Source: Antedon bifida | Lineage: Eukaryota > Echinodermata > Crinoidea > Comatulida > Antedonidae | NCBI GenBank assembly: GCA_963402885.1 | Contig: OY727098.1 | Span: 22,864,717 to 22,928,716 of the forward strand | Direction of reading: 5' to 3' | Length of the DNA: 64,000 bases | In this document: positions 1 through 13,100 of the stretch, piece after piece | How positions within the stretch are numbered: the stretch's first letter is position 1 | Layout: every line of letters starts with the position of its first letter | Made by a program: the position numbers and the translations under genes | The notes under the pieces: model-generated | What the model saw: the letters and a program-made list of their open reading frames with translations, nothing else | What the model was told of the DNA's origin: nothing | The model's database searches: none

Positions 1-474
1 ACATTTCACATCTTTTTTTTATTTAATTTTTTTTTCAACCTGTTTTCGATCTCGTAAATTTTATGTTTGGCGCCCTCAATTTTAAAAGAAATTGAATTTA
101 TATTTCATCGCAGGTGTACGAAACGGTTTGCCGTGCGTTGTTATGCAATGATTGTGCAGGTGTAGTGGGAAAGATGGTATTGTTGTCATTCGCGGTTGTG
201 ACTGCCTTGTGTGATAAGTTCTTTGGTGAAGTTTAGCTGGCGGTTTGCATACGTTGTCACGCATCGGTGAGCTGGCTTACCGAAGAGAGTCGATTGAGGC
301 CGAAACGAACCGATGGAGGAACTATCGTATGGAAAAAAAATCGCTCCCCCGCATTTCAAATTAAAAGATTAGCGCCCTCTATGTTTTGGTAAATTTCCGC
401 GACATCGAGCTTGTCCAATCCAATCGTTGCACCAAACGAAGTTCAGAATGCGCGGGAAGTGTGTATCACACTAC

Positions 475-907
475 TTACCACGGTTGAAAAACTGGGTATC
501 TCGGACTGGGCATGCTCAAACCCTATAAAACGTCTGGGAGAAGAGAGTCTATGAGATGTATGCAGACAGTTAGTCTGGCTGTCAACGTAGGCATAATATG
601 GTCAAATCCTTCCTCTACGGTGTGTAGGCCTATAGATGAATAATATAGTTTGATTGGAATGTTGGGGTAGTGTTTACTACGGCTGAAAAAAAAGAGTATT
701 TGGAAACTTGGACTGGGCATGCTCAAACCCCAAAGAACGTCTGGCAGAAGAGAGTCTATGCCGACGTGACAAGTAGTCTGGCTGTCAACATAGGCATAAT
801 ATAATGGTCCTTCCTCTATGGTATTATAGTTTTGGCGAATGGTATCAGGGAATCTTGGCCCTGATGTGTATAGATGAAAAATTGTTTGATGGAATGTTGT
901 GGTATGT
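475..907. repeat. Diverged tandem duplication, about 200-bp unit
   Basis: Two adjacent copies (about 475-670 and 672-907) share ordered landmarks: ACGGYTGAAAAA, GGACTGGGCATGCTCAAACCC, AACGTCTGG, AGAAGAGAGTCTATG, TAGTCTGGCTGTCAAC, TAGGCATAATAT, CCTTCCTCTA, TAGATGAA and GGAATGTTG. The second copy has an extra insertion before its TAGATGAA block. No coding potential is apparent. Confidence 0.8.
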
Positions 908-2472
908 GGGTCACTACAACATTAGGAGTAACGCCCCTACCCCGGTAGTTTAAGTAGGCCACAGACTTTGTTCTGAAATAAAAGTTGATTGTTTGATTGC
1001 GGCTTTAATTGATTGCGGCTTTAATTGATTGATGAGCTACAACTGGATCCAATCATAATATTGTATATATCCTCAATCAAAGCAGTTTGGTTTTTAATAC
1101 TGAATATTTCTTAAATTATTAAATAGAATATCAATTTTTAAAAAAAAGCATCATTTAATGACGAAAGAACAATAATTAAACTGTTACATCAAAAAATTGA
1201 GCGGCGTTTTTTGTAAGTAATATTTCTTGTTTATATTTTCCTTAGTGAAAAATACAATTCATTTTGTTGCGTTCGGTGTGGATTGATGATTCCTTCCGGT
1301 TCAATAGGAACAACTAAATGAAACACAAATTAATACAGGTTTCAGATGTCTCCAAAGAGGTGTACATTTATTCAACTCATGCACTTTGGATTCTCTCAAC
1401 ATTCTCCAGCCTAGCAACTGCATGGCCTACATATGTTTCTATATACTGTATTACTACACATTTTAAAACACTTTTCTTTCTTTTAATAGAAATCATTTTG
1501 AATCTTATTCAGACAAATTTGATTGAAATATTATTAAAATTATATAGTCAGATTCCCATCACCATCATTTTGCTGCCGTTGTGTCACATTTATTCTGATT
1601 CTGAATCCTTGACTAATAATTTTGTTTAAATTTTATGTTTTTCTGCTTATGCATCGATCCAGATCATGGAAAATGCACAAATAAAGCTTAAATGGGTTGA
1701 GGAAAGGGTTTAATGCCATATTCAGAAGCAAGATGTGTCTATTTCATCCCCAAAATAAAAGAACTAAATATACCCTTAAAGAAACAAATACAAGTTCATA
1801 CGTATAGATTAGCATTTAGTTTAATAGTATATACCATGTTATAGCAAATACCATACACATCGTCCAATAGTAAATATTGATTACATAGTTCAATTGCAAA
1901 CACATATGCAGTATACAGGCCAGTATAGAATTCAAACAGTACTGGTAAGTTTAACAGTGATATTGATTATTAGTAACAGTAGCATGGAACATTGGCAACT
2001 TATAATGGTAGGCCGCCGCCTATACAGCCCTAATAAGAGCCTGTCAATTATTACTTGCGTAGCCACAACAGACACGTAACTGTCCAATACTCTTGTTATA
2101 TTCTTGGTTAGCAGAAAAGCCAATCAGATGCTATTAACAGTTTATAATATTCAATTGTTTTGAAACACAAAATAATCATGACCACAATTTCTAGTGTGTT
2201 CTATACAGCTTTTAATATAGATGCTCAATTGACACTGTCAGTACATTTAATTATTTTTTAAGTACTTAATTATAATAGTAGTGATGACAAGGTTCCTTTT
2301 GCTTCTTTTAGTTTTTACATTCCATGTTCTTTTAAGAGTATCAAGAATGACCATGGAAATTACTGTTATATTATTATTTTGTTTTAAACAAATAACTTAG
2401 GCTAAACTGGCATCACATGAGAATATATTACATAATGTAGTTTGAGGGGGAATGGCCTTAATTGACAAAAGA

Positions 2473-2610
2473 TTCAATTCAATTCAATTCAAAATTCTTT
2501 AATCATCCCACACGGGGCAATTCAAAAAAAAAGGTCTGGATTAAAATGATCTTACAAAATATACAAAATATCACAATACACAGTACAAAATAGAAAAAAA
2601 AAAAAAAAAA
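2473..2610. repeat. (ATTCA)n run plus A-rich tail, retroposon-like
   Basis: A pentamer run of ATTCA at about 2473-2493 is followed by TTTAATCATCCCACACGGGG, further A-runs, and an 18-base poly(A) near 2596. The arrangement resembles the tail of a retroposed element, but no body or target duplication could be defined. Confidence 0.4.
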
Positions 2611-3898
2611 GAGTCAAGGTTCAAGAATTTAAGATAACCATGGTACAGAGGATGATACTGAAAACTAAAGAGGATGTCAGATCAAAGATGCCTCAATGGC
2701 ATAATAATATATTTTTTGTAATACTGTAACTTTTCCCAGAGTCAAACTAATCTACACCAGAAGTGTCCAATATATATCGCTTTCTTACCTGAATACTGCT
2801 CACACACAAATAAGTAACTTGTAAAGGTGTTACTAGCATAATTTCATTCAATAAGTACATACCATGATATAGCTTAATATACAGTAAGTAGCATACCCAA
2901 GAAAATATAGAAAAGATTTTCATCACAGAGCCATCAAAATTAATTTAATCAGTTATTTGTTTATTTTTTCCCAAGATATGCTACTGTTCTATGGCGGCAA
3001 AATAACCTTGTTTATTATTGTTTATTAAGTACCCTTACAAATAATATACAGATATATATTACAAAGGAAAATAAATAAATAATATCATTTATTACTAATA
3101 ACTGCAATATTTTTTTTCAATAAATTCAAACTTAAGTTTAACTTTATACATTTTGTAAAAAATTAAAATATATATACATGTACAGTTTGTCAAACTTGTT
3201 TGCAGTTGGCAGTACAGATATTATATATATGTTTTTATATATACATGGTATAATATTCATTCTAATACTCATGACATACTGTCACAGAATAATGCTGTTA
3301 GTAATCTAATACAAATTCTATTTTGACAGCTCATATCATATAAGAATTTCGTACTTATAGTTAGAATACAAATTTGGTCTGGTACTAATTTATGCACTCG
3401 CAATTAAAAGCAGACATTTTGAATATTAATGAATATTTCAATGATTGATGGGTGAAAACTGACAATAATTATGATGAATTAGTTAATTATGCAGATACAT
3501 ATCACCTTTTATCCTGATGAATAAACCATGATGATATTACCTGCCAAGATTGTATAAATTATGCTCTCTTGCATTCATTTCTTTTTTCATTATTCTGTGC
3601 TACCTTTTAATTCATGGTATTACCATGAAAGTTATATCTATTCTGTTACCGATGTTAAATAATTCTTGTATTTTCTGAATTTCAAATTTGATAAATGTAT
3701 ATATACCTAGAATTGGTATCATTTGAACTGAGAAACAAAAACTCTACGTTTACCTTTAAAAAACTCTGAAAACTTAATAATGTCTGCAGGAGACTCTTAA
3801 AACATCTGTAGTTTAGTAAATTTAAACATAATATGGATTTCCAGACGTTTTTATTTTGATCCTCTAAATTACATACCTGCGGCCACCTCACAGACAAT

Positions 3899-4004
3899 TC
3901 CACTATCTTGGAGGGGCGTTTTCAGAGTTTTTTTTATTTTTCAAGATGAAAAGGCCTATTTCGGTTTATCTAGGTAAGCTAGACACGAAATAGACCACAA
4001 TATT
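3899..4004. repeat. Dispersed repeat family R1, copy 1
   Basis: It shares CGGTTTATCTAGGTAAGCTA and CACGAAATAGACCACAAT with copy 3 at 25478-25627. It ends about 115 bases downstream (gene direction) of the TIKI stop codon. Confidence 0.5.
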
Positions 4005-4119
4005 CAATATAATGCTTTAAAGAGCTATTTATGATAAGATATTTTACTATATATTCTCTTAAATACTATATTTTTGGTCAGTTCCTCATCAGCAAATATG
4101 GTAAGCCAATTTTTTCTCA

Positions 4120-7100
4120 TCACAATACGTATGAATGCAGTAATAATATTACAAATAGAAGGGACAGTATAAAGTTGTTAGGCATACAGTTGGCCGATCC
4201 ACCCGTGTTGGGTACGTAAGTGACATATATGTTGCTATATGCAACTTGCGGACTTGCTACTGTTGTTATAATTGAGTCTTGCTCATTTGGAACTGGTATT
4301 ACTTCTTTTGATGGCGTCGGAGAACTGGAAGAAAATCGTAAATATAATTTAAATTATCATATACACATTCAACATAAAATTATTATTTTACTGTTTATGG
4401 TATCAGATAAAATATGATGATTGGAAAAGTTTCAAAAATTAAATTAATCAAATCTATATATAGTTTTCATATGAATTTTTATATGATATCGATATACTGC
4501 TGTAACCCCAATCTAAGCGCATTGAACAAAGCGTACATATGTAATCAAATGGTAATTTCTCTATAATTTAAGCAATATTTATTTTCAAAAGCTAATTAAA
4601 GTCAATCAAAGTTCGCATCACATATAGAGCTATCTCTCACGTTTTCTACGAATGAAGCTAGCAGGGTGCAATTTTCGAATCAGATTTTTAATAACGGTAG
4701 ACAGACACGAATCCCAGCCCATCTGATCAACACCTCTCATCCTATGGGGCGGAAGTGGTGTAGTTGTTGATTTAAAGCCACCGATAGTTCTTAATTCAAT
4801 CAAGGAGTTGTCTTTATGGAGGTCAATTAATATATAGAGCTTAAATAAACAAGATGACGGCGATTGGTACACGCGTAGGGCCTTCTTAATTATGAATGAT
4901 GTTTTTCTTTCAGTTCACAACTGATTTGTACTTGAGGAGCGTGCAATGTCACTGTATTCATCATTCTCTTAATGCTACTGGCATCCTACTATACTATACA
5001 AATAATGAATGAGTTGAAAGATTGACTCTTCTAATCAAAAACAGAATAATTATATGAATTAATACCAAAATATTCTATTTTTTCATACATTTAAATTAAA
5101 TAGAATTAACACAGTTTTGTATGACTTTCATAAGAAGATCATAAGAATGACATATGTAAGTATTAAAGCCACTCCAAAAATTTAAAAAAATTATCCTACA
5201 TCCAGAGTAAACCTATAGAACAGAAGTAAGTTTTTTCTCACAAAATACCCTTACACTTACAGCAGGGCACATACCAACCATACTGTGCGTCTTGTACACC
5301 TTAAGGCATATCATACTACTACTGCCTAATTTGTTTGCATATTACTGTATAACTAACACCTTTCTAAGAGTATGTAGAATATGTTGAAGAATAGGAAAGA
5401 TGAAGAAACTACACAGCGATTATAAACGTACCCACTTCTATTTATTCTGTTAAATATTAATGTATTGTACTAGTCCATTAAACTCTAGGCCCTTTCTTTA
5501 ACTGAATAATGGTGCTAAACCTGGCAACACCTGAATAAGATGTTGGCAAACATGATTAAAGGGTTGTAGGTGTATGAATTCATTCAATTTAAGAACTTGT
5601 TTTAATGGTCAATATCAATGGTAATATAACACTACAGTACCAACTACTGTACTCTCCAATTCCCAAATATCTAATGGCAAAAAAACTGTTAAAAAACATT
5701 GTGCTAAGATTGTTGTCGCGGTTCGATTTTGTCCGCTATATTAGAATCTATTTTTAAAAAAGGTTTAGATTCTTTATAGTTATATAGCTTTCCTAATTCA
5801 AGGATTTTTATTTTATTTTTTGAAGTTTCAATTTCAAACAATAAATTCAGACTTACAGTATAAAATACTGTATAGTGCTTTCCTATTATTCAAGGATTGT
5901 TAGCACAATTTTAATGTTTCAATTTCAAACAATAAATTAGACTTATGTACCCAAATACAGTAGTTGAAATATATACTTAAATTCCTAACTCAGGCACGAT
6001 AATCTCCATTGCCAATATATATGAGAGTCATTTGAAACTATCAATTCCACTTGCCTATTACTTAACTGTCTAATATTTCTTAGTGGTCTATTGAAACAGC
6101 TACATAATTGTTTAGTATCATACTTATAGTGTTTACTTACTGATAAGTACAGACTTAAGAAGTTTTGATTTCATATAAGTATATTATAAAGGTTTACTAA
6201 TGCATATTAGTGATAGAAACGTAAGTGAATACATAGGTAAAAGATACTTAAAAGAGTAAACAGTGACTTGGGTATCTAACAGAAGACTTTGTTGGTTCAT
6301 TTTTAAGAAGTTTTGATTTCATAAAGTATATTATAAAGTTTACTAAAGTATACTAGTGATAGAATTATAAGTAAATACAATAAGATACTTAAGAGTAAAC
6401 AATGACTTTGGTATCTAACTGAAGACTTTGTTGGTTCATTTTTAAGTAGAAAACTACAGCAAAGAGATCAACAATGATTGGATAGAAGTGTGATCATTTC
6501 CCACATAAACAATAAAAACAAAATCATTTTTTTTTTCTGGTAAATCTTTTTTGCTGTACTGTATTCAATTAATTTGAGAAATAAATATTTGTTTGTATCA
6601 GTATATATTATGTTTTCAGAAGTTTTCTGGGTTTCTAAAGCTTTGTTTCCACTTGGGTAATGCAAAGCAATGCAAGGACGAAGGGCGTAAGTTAGTTGAA
6701 CAGTAGCAAACGACAGTTCAGTTGATCCATCGCATTGTGATAGGTCAAATTATGTGTGGCGCGCTTATGTCCTTGCAATACATTCAAGTGGTAACTACTC
6801 TAGCTCAATGTTCGATATGTAATGTGCCAGAGAAAACTGGTATACTGCCCTCTATCATATAACTTTATGTTTACACTTTAGAGGCAATGCCACATAATGT
6901 TTGCTCATTACAGGAAAAAAGACAATAAAACTTGGCAATCTCAAGTATAAACTTACGTTTCTTTTGGTAAATGAATCCATAATTCATTGAAGTTGTTTAC
7001 TTTTGGTTGTGGTGTTGTCTTTTCCTTGGGTCGACCGTTATTAAAATGTTTCCTTCTTATTCGTCTTTTGTTTGTTCCGTGTCTTCTGGTGGAGCTGTCA

Positions 7101-10100
7101 TCCTTTGGCTTTCTCCTTCTGAAACATTACGAGATTTATAAATTAATTTTGATAACAGTTATAACAAACTTGTTTTATCAATTTAACTTATGAAAATATC
7201 TATCACTTTTTTCAAATTTGCTTTTAAAACAAATTTTAGAAACAGAAAAAATGCACTATGCTTTCCATACAAGAGCGAATATCTGTGATTTTTTACATGC
7301 GTATAAGCTGTTGCTTTCGATTCACAAACAATTTCGCCTAGTGGCTTGTGGTAGATTTAGACATCTACTAGGCCTTTACTTTAAATTAAGTATTCTACAG
7401 CTGCTTGTAACAAATTGAAACTCATTTAAATAAAGCAATTACAAATAACGTAGCCAGATAGAAACAATTCAACAAGACCAAATCCAAACCAATTATACGT
7501 AATTTTGAAATACCATAATTTGATCTATAGTCCACGATTACGTCTAATTCATAGTTCATTGTGAAATTCCATATAAATTAACCAATTATAAAGATATAAT
7601 TTGACCAGATCATTATCATTGCATATAGAAAGAGGAATTATGATGAATATAGGTCTATCGACCTATCAGCAGATAAAAATCTAACTACCAATGTTCGTAT
7701 AACAACTTAATAAGTCAAATTAGACAGGGCGGATCAGCTCAAAGGCAAATTCTTTAGTTAAATTCTGTTGATTTGCATGCTAATATACGCCCTATAGGTT
7801 CATGTACTTCTCGTATGGTTTGTACATTACATAAAATTAAAGTTATTTACAATCATATGGATCCTATTTGACATCTTACTTTGAAAATAGAAAACATGTT
7901 AATTATTTTTTTCATACTGTATATCTAATACATCTGTTTATTACTGAACCATAACTATCACACATTTGATATTCACGTTTCGTTGATAATTATGGAAAAG
8001 TACTGATGTTGATTGAATTAATATATTAATGTTTGAAATTGTATATGCCTAGAAAATAACTGGAGATCCTAAAGTAATTATAAAAAAAGTAAAGGGTCTG
8101 TCAATGGGCACCATCTAGTTTGTGATTCAGGAGCCAATCCAGGATTTTCGAATGGGGAGCGCCAAATGATTTATTTGGTTATTACACTGAAAGGGCAGTT
8201 TTAATTTTGAATATTTTTTGCAAACAGGACAGTAAAAAGTCCACTCCCACTCAAACAGCGTGAGCATTCTTAGGAAAAGATAGAGGACAAAGTTTCGGGT
8301 TAGTACTAACTGTAATATAGTGGTTGATAAAAATAATTATGATGAATATGACATGAGTGATGATACAGTAATGAACAATGACAATTTATTTTTATTTTTC
8401 CACCTACTTTGATTTATTTTCTAGAAATATTATAGTTGATAAGAAATTCTTTAATTCTCATTTAAAATTAGGATATTGACAAATCAAAAAAGATAATATT
8501 AGTAAATGTTATGCAGCAGTCTGTATATGATACACAAACATAACCGATTATTGAACTATCCAATACACTGTCATCTGCCTGTGTCATCTTTCACAGTTAC
8601 ACAAGGCCATTACAGAATAAGCCAACTAGAACACGACGCAATAAACTAAACTGAATTAATGAAGACGATCAACATTATTGACTTGAAACACATGAATGAA
8701 TACCGACGACGACGTCTTGAATTGCTACAGCGGCCGGCCGGATCAAGTTCATTTGTATGTTGTGCAGTGATTGGCATAATGCACTAGTGGCTTAAGGAAT
8801 CTAGACCATGGCACACAGCCAACCTACATACGTATGGCCAGCTATGTTGTATGCTGCTCTATTGCCCTAGAGTAATTCAGTCTGTAACAAACATTGATTA
8901 TATATTGCATTGCTTTGTACATCACAGAATAGACTAATATTCTTCTAAAGGAGACTCATCTTTTAAAGTCATTATTTTGTAAATGTATCACCCTCACTTC
9001 AAAGAGAAACTGACTGTTGATTTTGTTAGCCCAACTGCTTCAAAATCTCAAAAACATTTGTCTTTACAGCATATTTAAAATAAATGATTGTATACCTATA
9101 TATACCTATACCTATATGAATACATGAGGACAGATTCTGAATTTGTTTTTTTGAACTCATACACTTAGATATAATAATAATAATAATATTTATTTCCACA
9201 AATAATAAAGCGAAATACAGAGTAGCATAATACTGTAAATATACAACTGATAATGAACATAAATAATATAATGCAAGAAAAGTATAATATATAATGATAT
9301 TATGTAATGTAGATGAATACACTATGTACTTACAGTAGTACCTAACGTATACATACACCTATTGCTACAAACAAGTCCACCCAAGAAGTCAGAAATTCAG
9401 ACACTTGGCAGCAGGATGAAATAGTATGATGGATTTCATACTGTTATAACAGGTGTATAACAACCAGGTGATATAGTGTGTACCTGTAAACCAAGTGAAT
9501 TTATCTATCTAATAATGTTAACAAGAATAAGAACTCATTACTAAACTCACTGGGTTACTCAATTATAAAGAGACGATGGTTTCATTAGTGACATTGTCAA
9601 CATTGCTGTCAAACAAGACCACACACATCTAAAACATTTACAACATGACAAGATACAGTACTAGACCCATCCTTAAAATCCTTGCTTGAAGAATGTAAGT
9701 AAGATAAGAATTTAGTAAGAGACTGATGCTAAAAATCTAAAATCTACCAACCATACAAGAATGGACAGTGTGGCAATGCAAGTTCAGTGTTGATTTCTAC
9801 TGTATCTAGTAGTACTGTATGCGTTCATGATGTGTTCACATGACAGGCATTCAGACTCCAGTGTAATTTTTATGATAAAGTATTAGTAATTATATATTTT
9901 TGATACTATATGACGCAATTTATAGTATGAAATACAGAAAGAATAATAGACCTACATTAAGGATATCAAAATATATTTTTCACCAGCCAAGTATGCAGAA
10001 GTCAATATTTGCATTATTAAAATTAAATTATTTTATAGTCATCATCATGTCTTCCTTTATGGTTACTTTAATGTTTACTTAAGCATGTTTGTTAAACCAT

Positions 10101-13100
10101 TGAAAGATAACAAATAGTGTACAGTACTGTATAGGACTACTTTTGTTAGTAGGAAAATATGACCACATAACCACATCTAGACTAGTGGAATGTTGGCCAT
10201 TGATGTATTAGGGTCTTTGATGCATGGAACATTGATTATTACCACTGTCTCATCTCTACAAACACACCTTTAAAGATTACTATACATTAAGACCTATTTA
10301 TTACCAGACCACCCTAGAAATAAATAAATAATTCCTTGTAATATCAAAATCTGAAAATACTCTGTCAGGAAACTTTATAAACATTTATTTCATGATTAAC
10401 TCATCTGTTTAGATCTAGTTCAAAGTCTCTGCTTGCTCTTTTTATCTATTGTTAACTATTTGTTACAGCACTTGTGTCTTCTTTTCCTTCAACTGTTATT
10501 TTTAATAAGGCAGCTTTATAAAAGCACCTCTTTTTAACCTGTATTTTTCTTTATATTCTGGAAGTTTCATTGCTAAAAGCAAGTTTAATTCTTTCTACAT
10601 ATCAGTATTTGTTATATATAAAATTACCTTTGAATGACTTCATCAGCAGGCACATGTTCAACTGTATAACCCTCAGATTTTAGTAGATCAATAACTGTGT
10701 GATTTCCAAGGAAATGACCTGCAAGAAAATAATATTAAAATATAATCTGGTTAAAAGAATGCAATGTTACAGTCAGTCTCCCTAAATTATAACAATTACA
10801 ATGCAAAATATAGGACATTAGTTTAAGTTTAGCACTTCGATTTACAAATGTTAAAAAAATTATGCATACAGGTTTCTATATTAAATCAGAAATGTTGTTA
10901 TTATAGTGCCACTTTATGGATAAACAGGCTTTTCATCTCTGAGGGAACAACAACACCTTTCCCTTTTAGGAGGAACACCACTTCAACCTCCAAAACAGTG
11001 GTATCACCCAGGTAAATTGGTTTGCTAAATGTCATCGATAAAAAGGTATATTACTACACTATTTACTATTCTGTCAAGAAACCATTTACACGTAAGGATA
11101 AATGATGAGTTGTTAATGCATGATGAATAAACCTACAGTAGTTAGGCACAGCAATAACAGTTTTTTTTATGCAATATGCATAATAGAGTGCTGATGTAAA
11201 TTCCAGATTTATTAAATTATAAAATATGGGAAAGATTAGTTAACACACATGTCACTGTATTTATATGTTTTAAGTGTTATCTTTAATATAGAAAATTGTA
11301 ATCTATTAATTAGGAAATATATGTATATAATAATCCTGTCAGATGCAGAAAAAAGCAACCATTTGTCTTTGCACAATTTCAATAGAGGGTTAAATTTGTA
11401 TTTTTTGTAAAGAAAGGTTGTGTTTTAAAATATGAAATAAATTCTCAATGTTTTGTACAACCGTCTTCTGGAGTTTACTTATTTTCTTTTGCTAACACAT
11501 GGTGTACTGTAACCACAAACGTAACTTTTGAATGAAGGTTCTTATATGTGTTGGTACTGTAGTAGTCATCAGAAAAAGAATAAAACAATTCATCAACACT
11601 TACTGGTTAGATAAAATGAATATTTTTCAGAATCATCAAAATATTCATTAAATAAACCATTTTTTTTTATTTTCTCAAAACATAACTTTACTAGTGTTTA
11701 TTCACCATGCAAACCTTTAAACAATATTGCATGTATATCATCTGATTATCATTTTTCTTGACAATTTCATAAATGACAAGAACAGAATTATGAAAATTCA
11801 CAAATAATTTGACAAGCGAAGTTTAAAAGATCATGACAATAATTTGTTAGGAAGATGTGCGTGTTGATTTTTATCTTTTCGAAATATACTGATCGATACA
11901 AGTTTCCTTACATGTCACAAAAAGCCATCAATTTTAAGCAATATAGGTAAGGTTGTCACATAATCTTCACTCTTCATTTCCGTTTGATAGAGTATATCTG
12001 TCCAACATAATCTTCCTATACTAGAATAGTGATACATCAGTATAGTATGTAGGCTGTAAGTGTCAGTTGAAATAGACTCGGTTTTATATCAGGAAAGGTA
12101 TAACATTATAAAATCTACCTTAATTTTTTTTTTTTGGACTGACGACATAAAAATATTTATGTGTTTAAATTACCGAACAATATAACTTACATATCACTTA
12201 CTGTGTCTAGATTTCAACTTCAGAGAGAAAAACGCTAAATCAAACCTAAGTTTTTTCCTCTGCCAATCAATATAATAAATGGCTAAATTTGCAAAGTTTA
12301 TGTGTCATAACTTTTTTAATTGAAGAAGACCTGTTATTACTTCTGTGTAGCCATACAACCATTGAGATGCTAACTCCAATGTACAACTGTACCAATTACA
12401 TTGACAACTGTACTGTAATTTAATTTGATTGATTACTGTTTAGCAATTTAATTTCATCTGTTTATTTAGGTTAATTGACACACATTTTAAACTGCTGTCA
12501 TTGTACGATATTATTATGACATTATGGTATAAGGTTATTAAAACTTAAAATTACATTTATATCTTCAGGTACAGTATTTTAAATGTTACCTTCATTTGAG
12601 TTTTTAATAGTTTTGCTAATTCATTTATTTTTCCAATCTAATCTTATCCGGAAATTGTCAAAATACCATAACTCCAGGATGCCGGGATTTGTGTACTGTT
12701 AATATCCAAAGCTGCACTTTCCCTTAGTCTATTGTTACACACTGGTCAATCCTGGTCAACAGGCTTTTCCTGCCTGGAGTGGGTACGTGTTCCATGTCAA
12801 TTACACTGTCTCAAAAAATATTTACTTATGAAGGTAGTTAGTCTTTTAAGTACGGTCAATTATAACCATGGTAACAATTCTATAAGTTATGCCGAGTCAA
12901 TAATTGTTCACAAATCTGTAAAGAGATTAAAAGAGTAACACAAACATGAGATGTTTCAATTCTGTCACGTTCCCCCTAATCATTTCCGTTCTATTGGAAA
13001 TCCGAAACAAGGCCACTCTACAAAAAAAGAAAACCCTGTAGAAATATGATAGTGGAATCCATTGGGAAATGGTGTTAATCTAATATTGAAATAATCAAGA

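Larger units (their letters stand above)
1..4119. other. Repeat-rich spacer and presumed TIKI 3' UTR
   Basis: No coding exon is supported here. The stretch holds a diverged tandem duplication near 475-907, a 19-bp direct duplication near 980-1030, a short (ATTCA)n run followed by an A-rich tract near 2473-2610, and long AT-rich tracts. The lower-numbered side of 4120 should contain the TIKI 3' UTR, because that gene runs on the minus strand and stops at 4120. A minus-strand AATAAA (TTTATT at about 3933) lies some 185 bases past the stop, but the surrounding sequence belongs to a dispersed repeat, so the poly(A) site is not fixed. Confidence 0.5.
4325..6956. other. TIKI intron 5 (2.6 kb)
   Basis: AT-rich intron bounded by a clear donor (GTAAG after residue ~421) and a TTCTTCCAG acceptor. 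It contains two tandem duplications (5740-5950 and 6158-6447). No other exon is visible. Confidence 0.7.

Noticed and set aside
1318-1629. 103-codon open frame on the plus strand
   Set aside because: It is leucine/isoleucine-rich only because the DNA is AT-rich; there is no domain, splice context or homology cue.
9026-9358. 110-codon open frame on the minus strand
   Set aside because: It consists largely of Tyr/Ile codons from ATA and TAT microsatellites in a TIKI intron.
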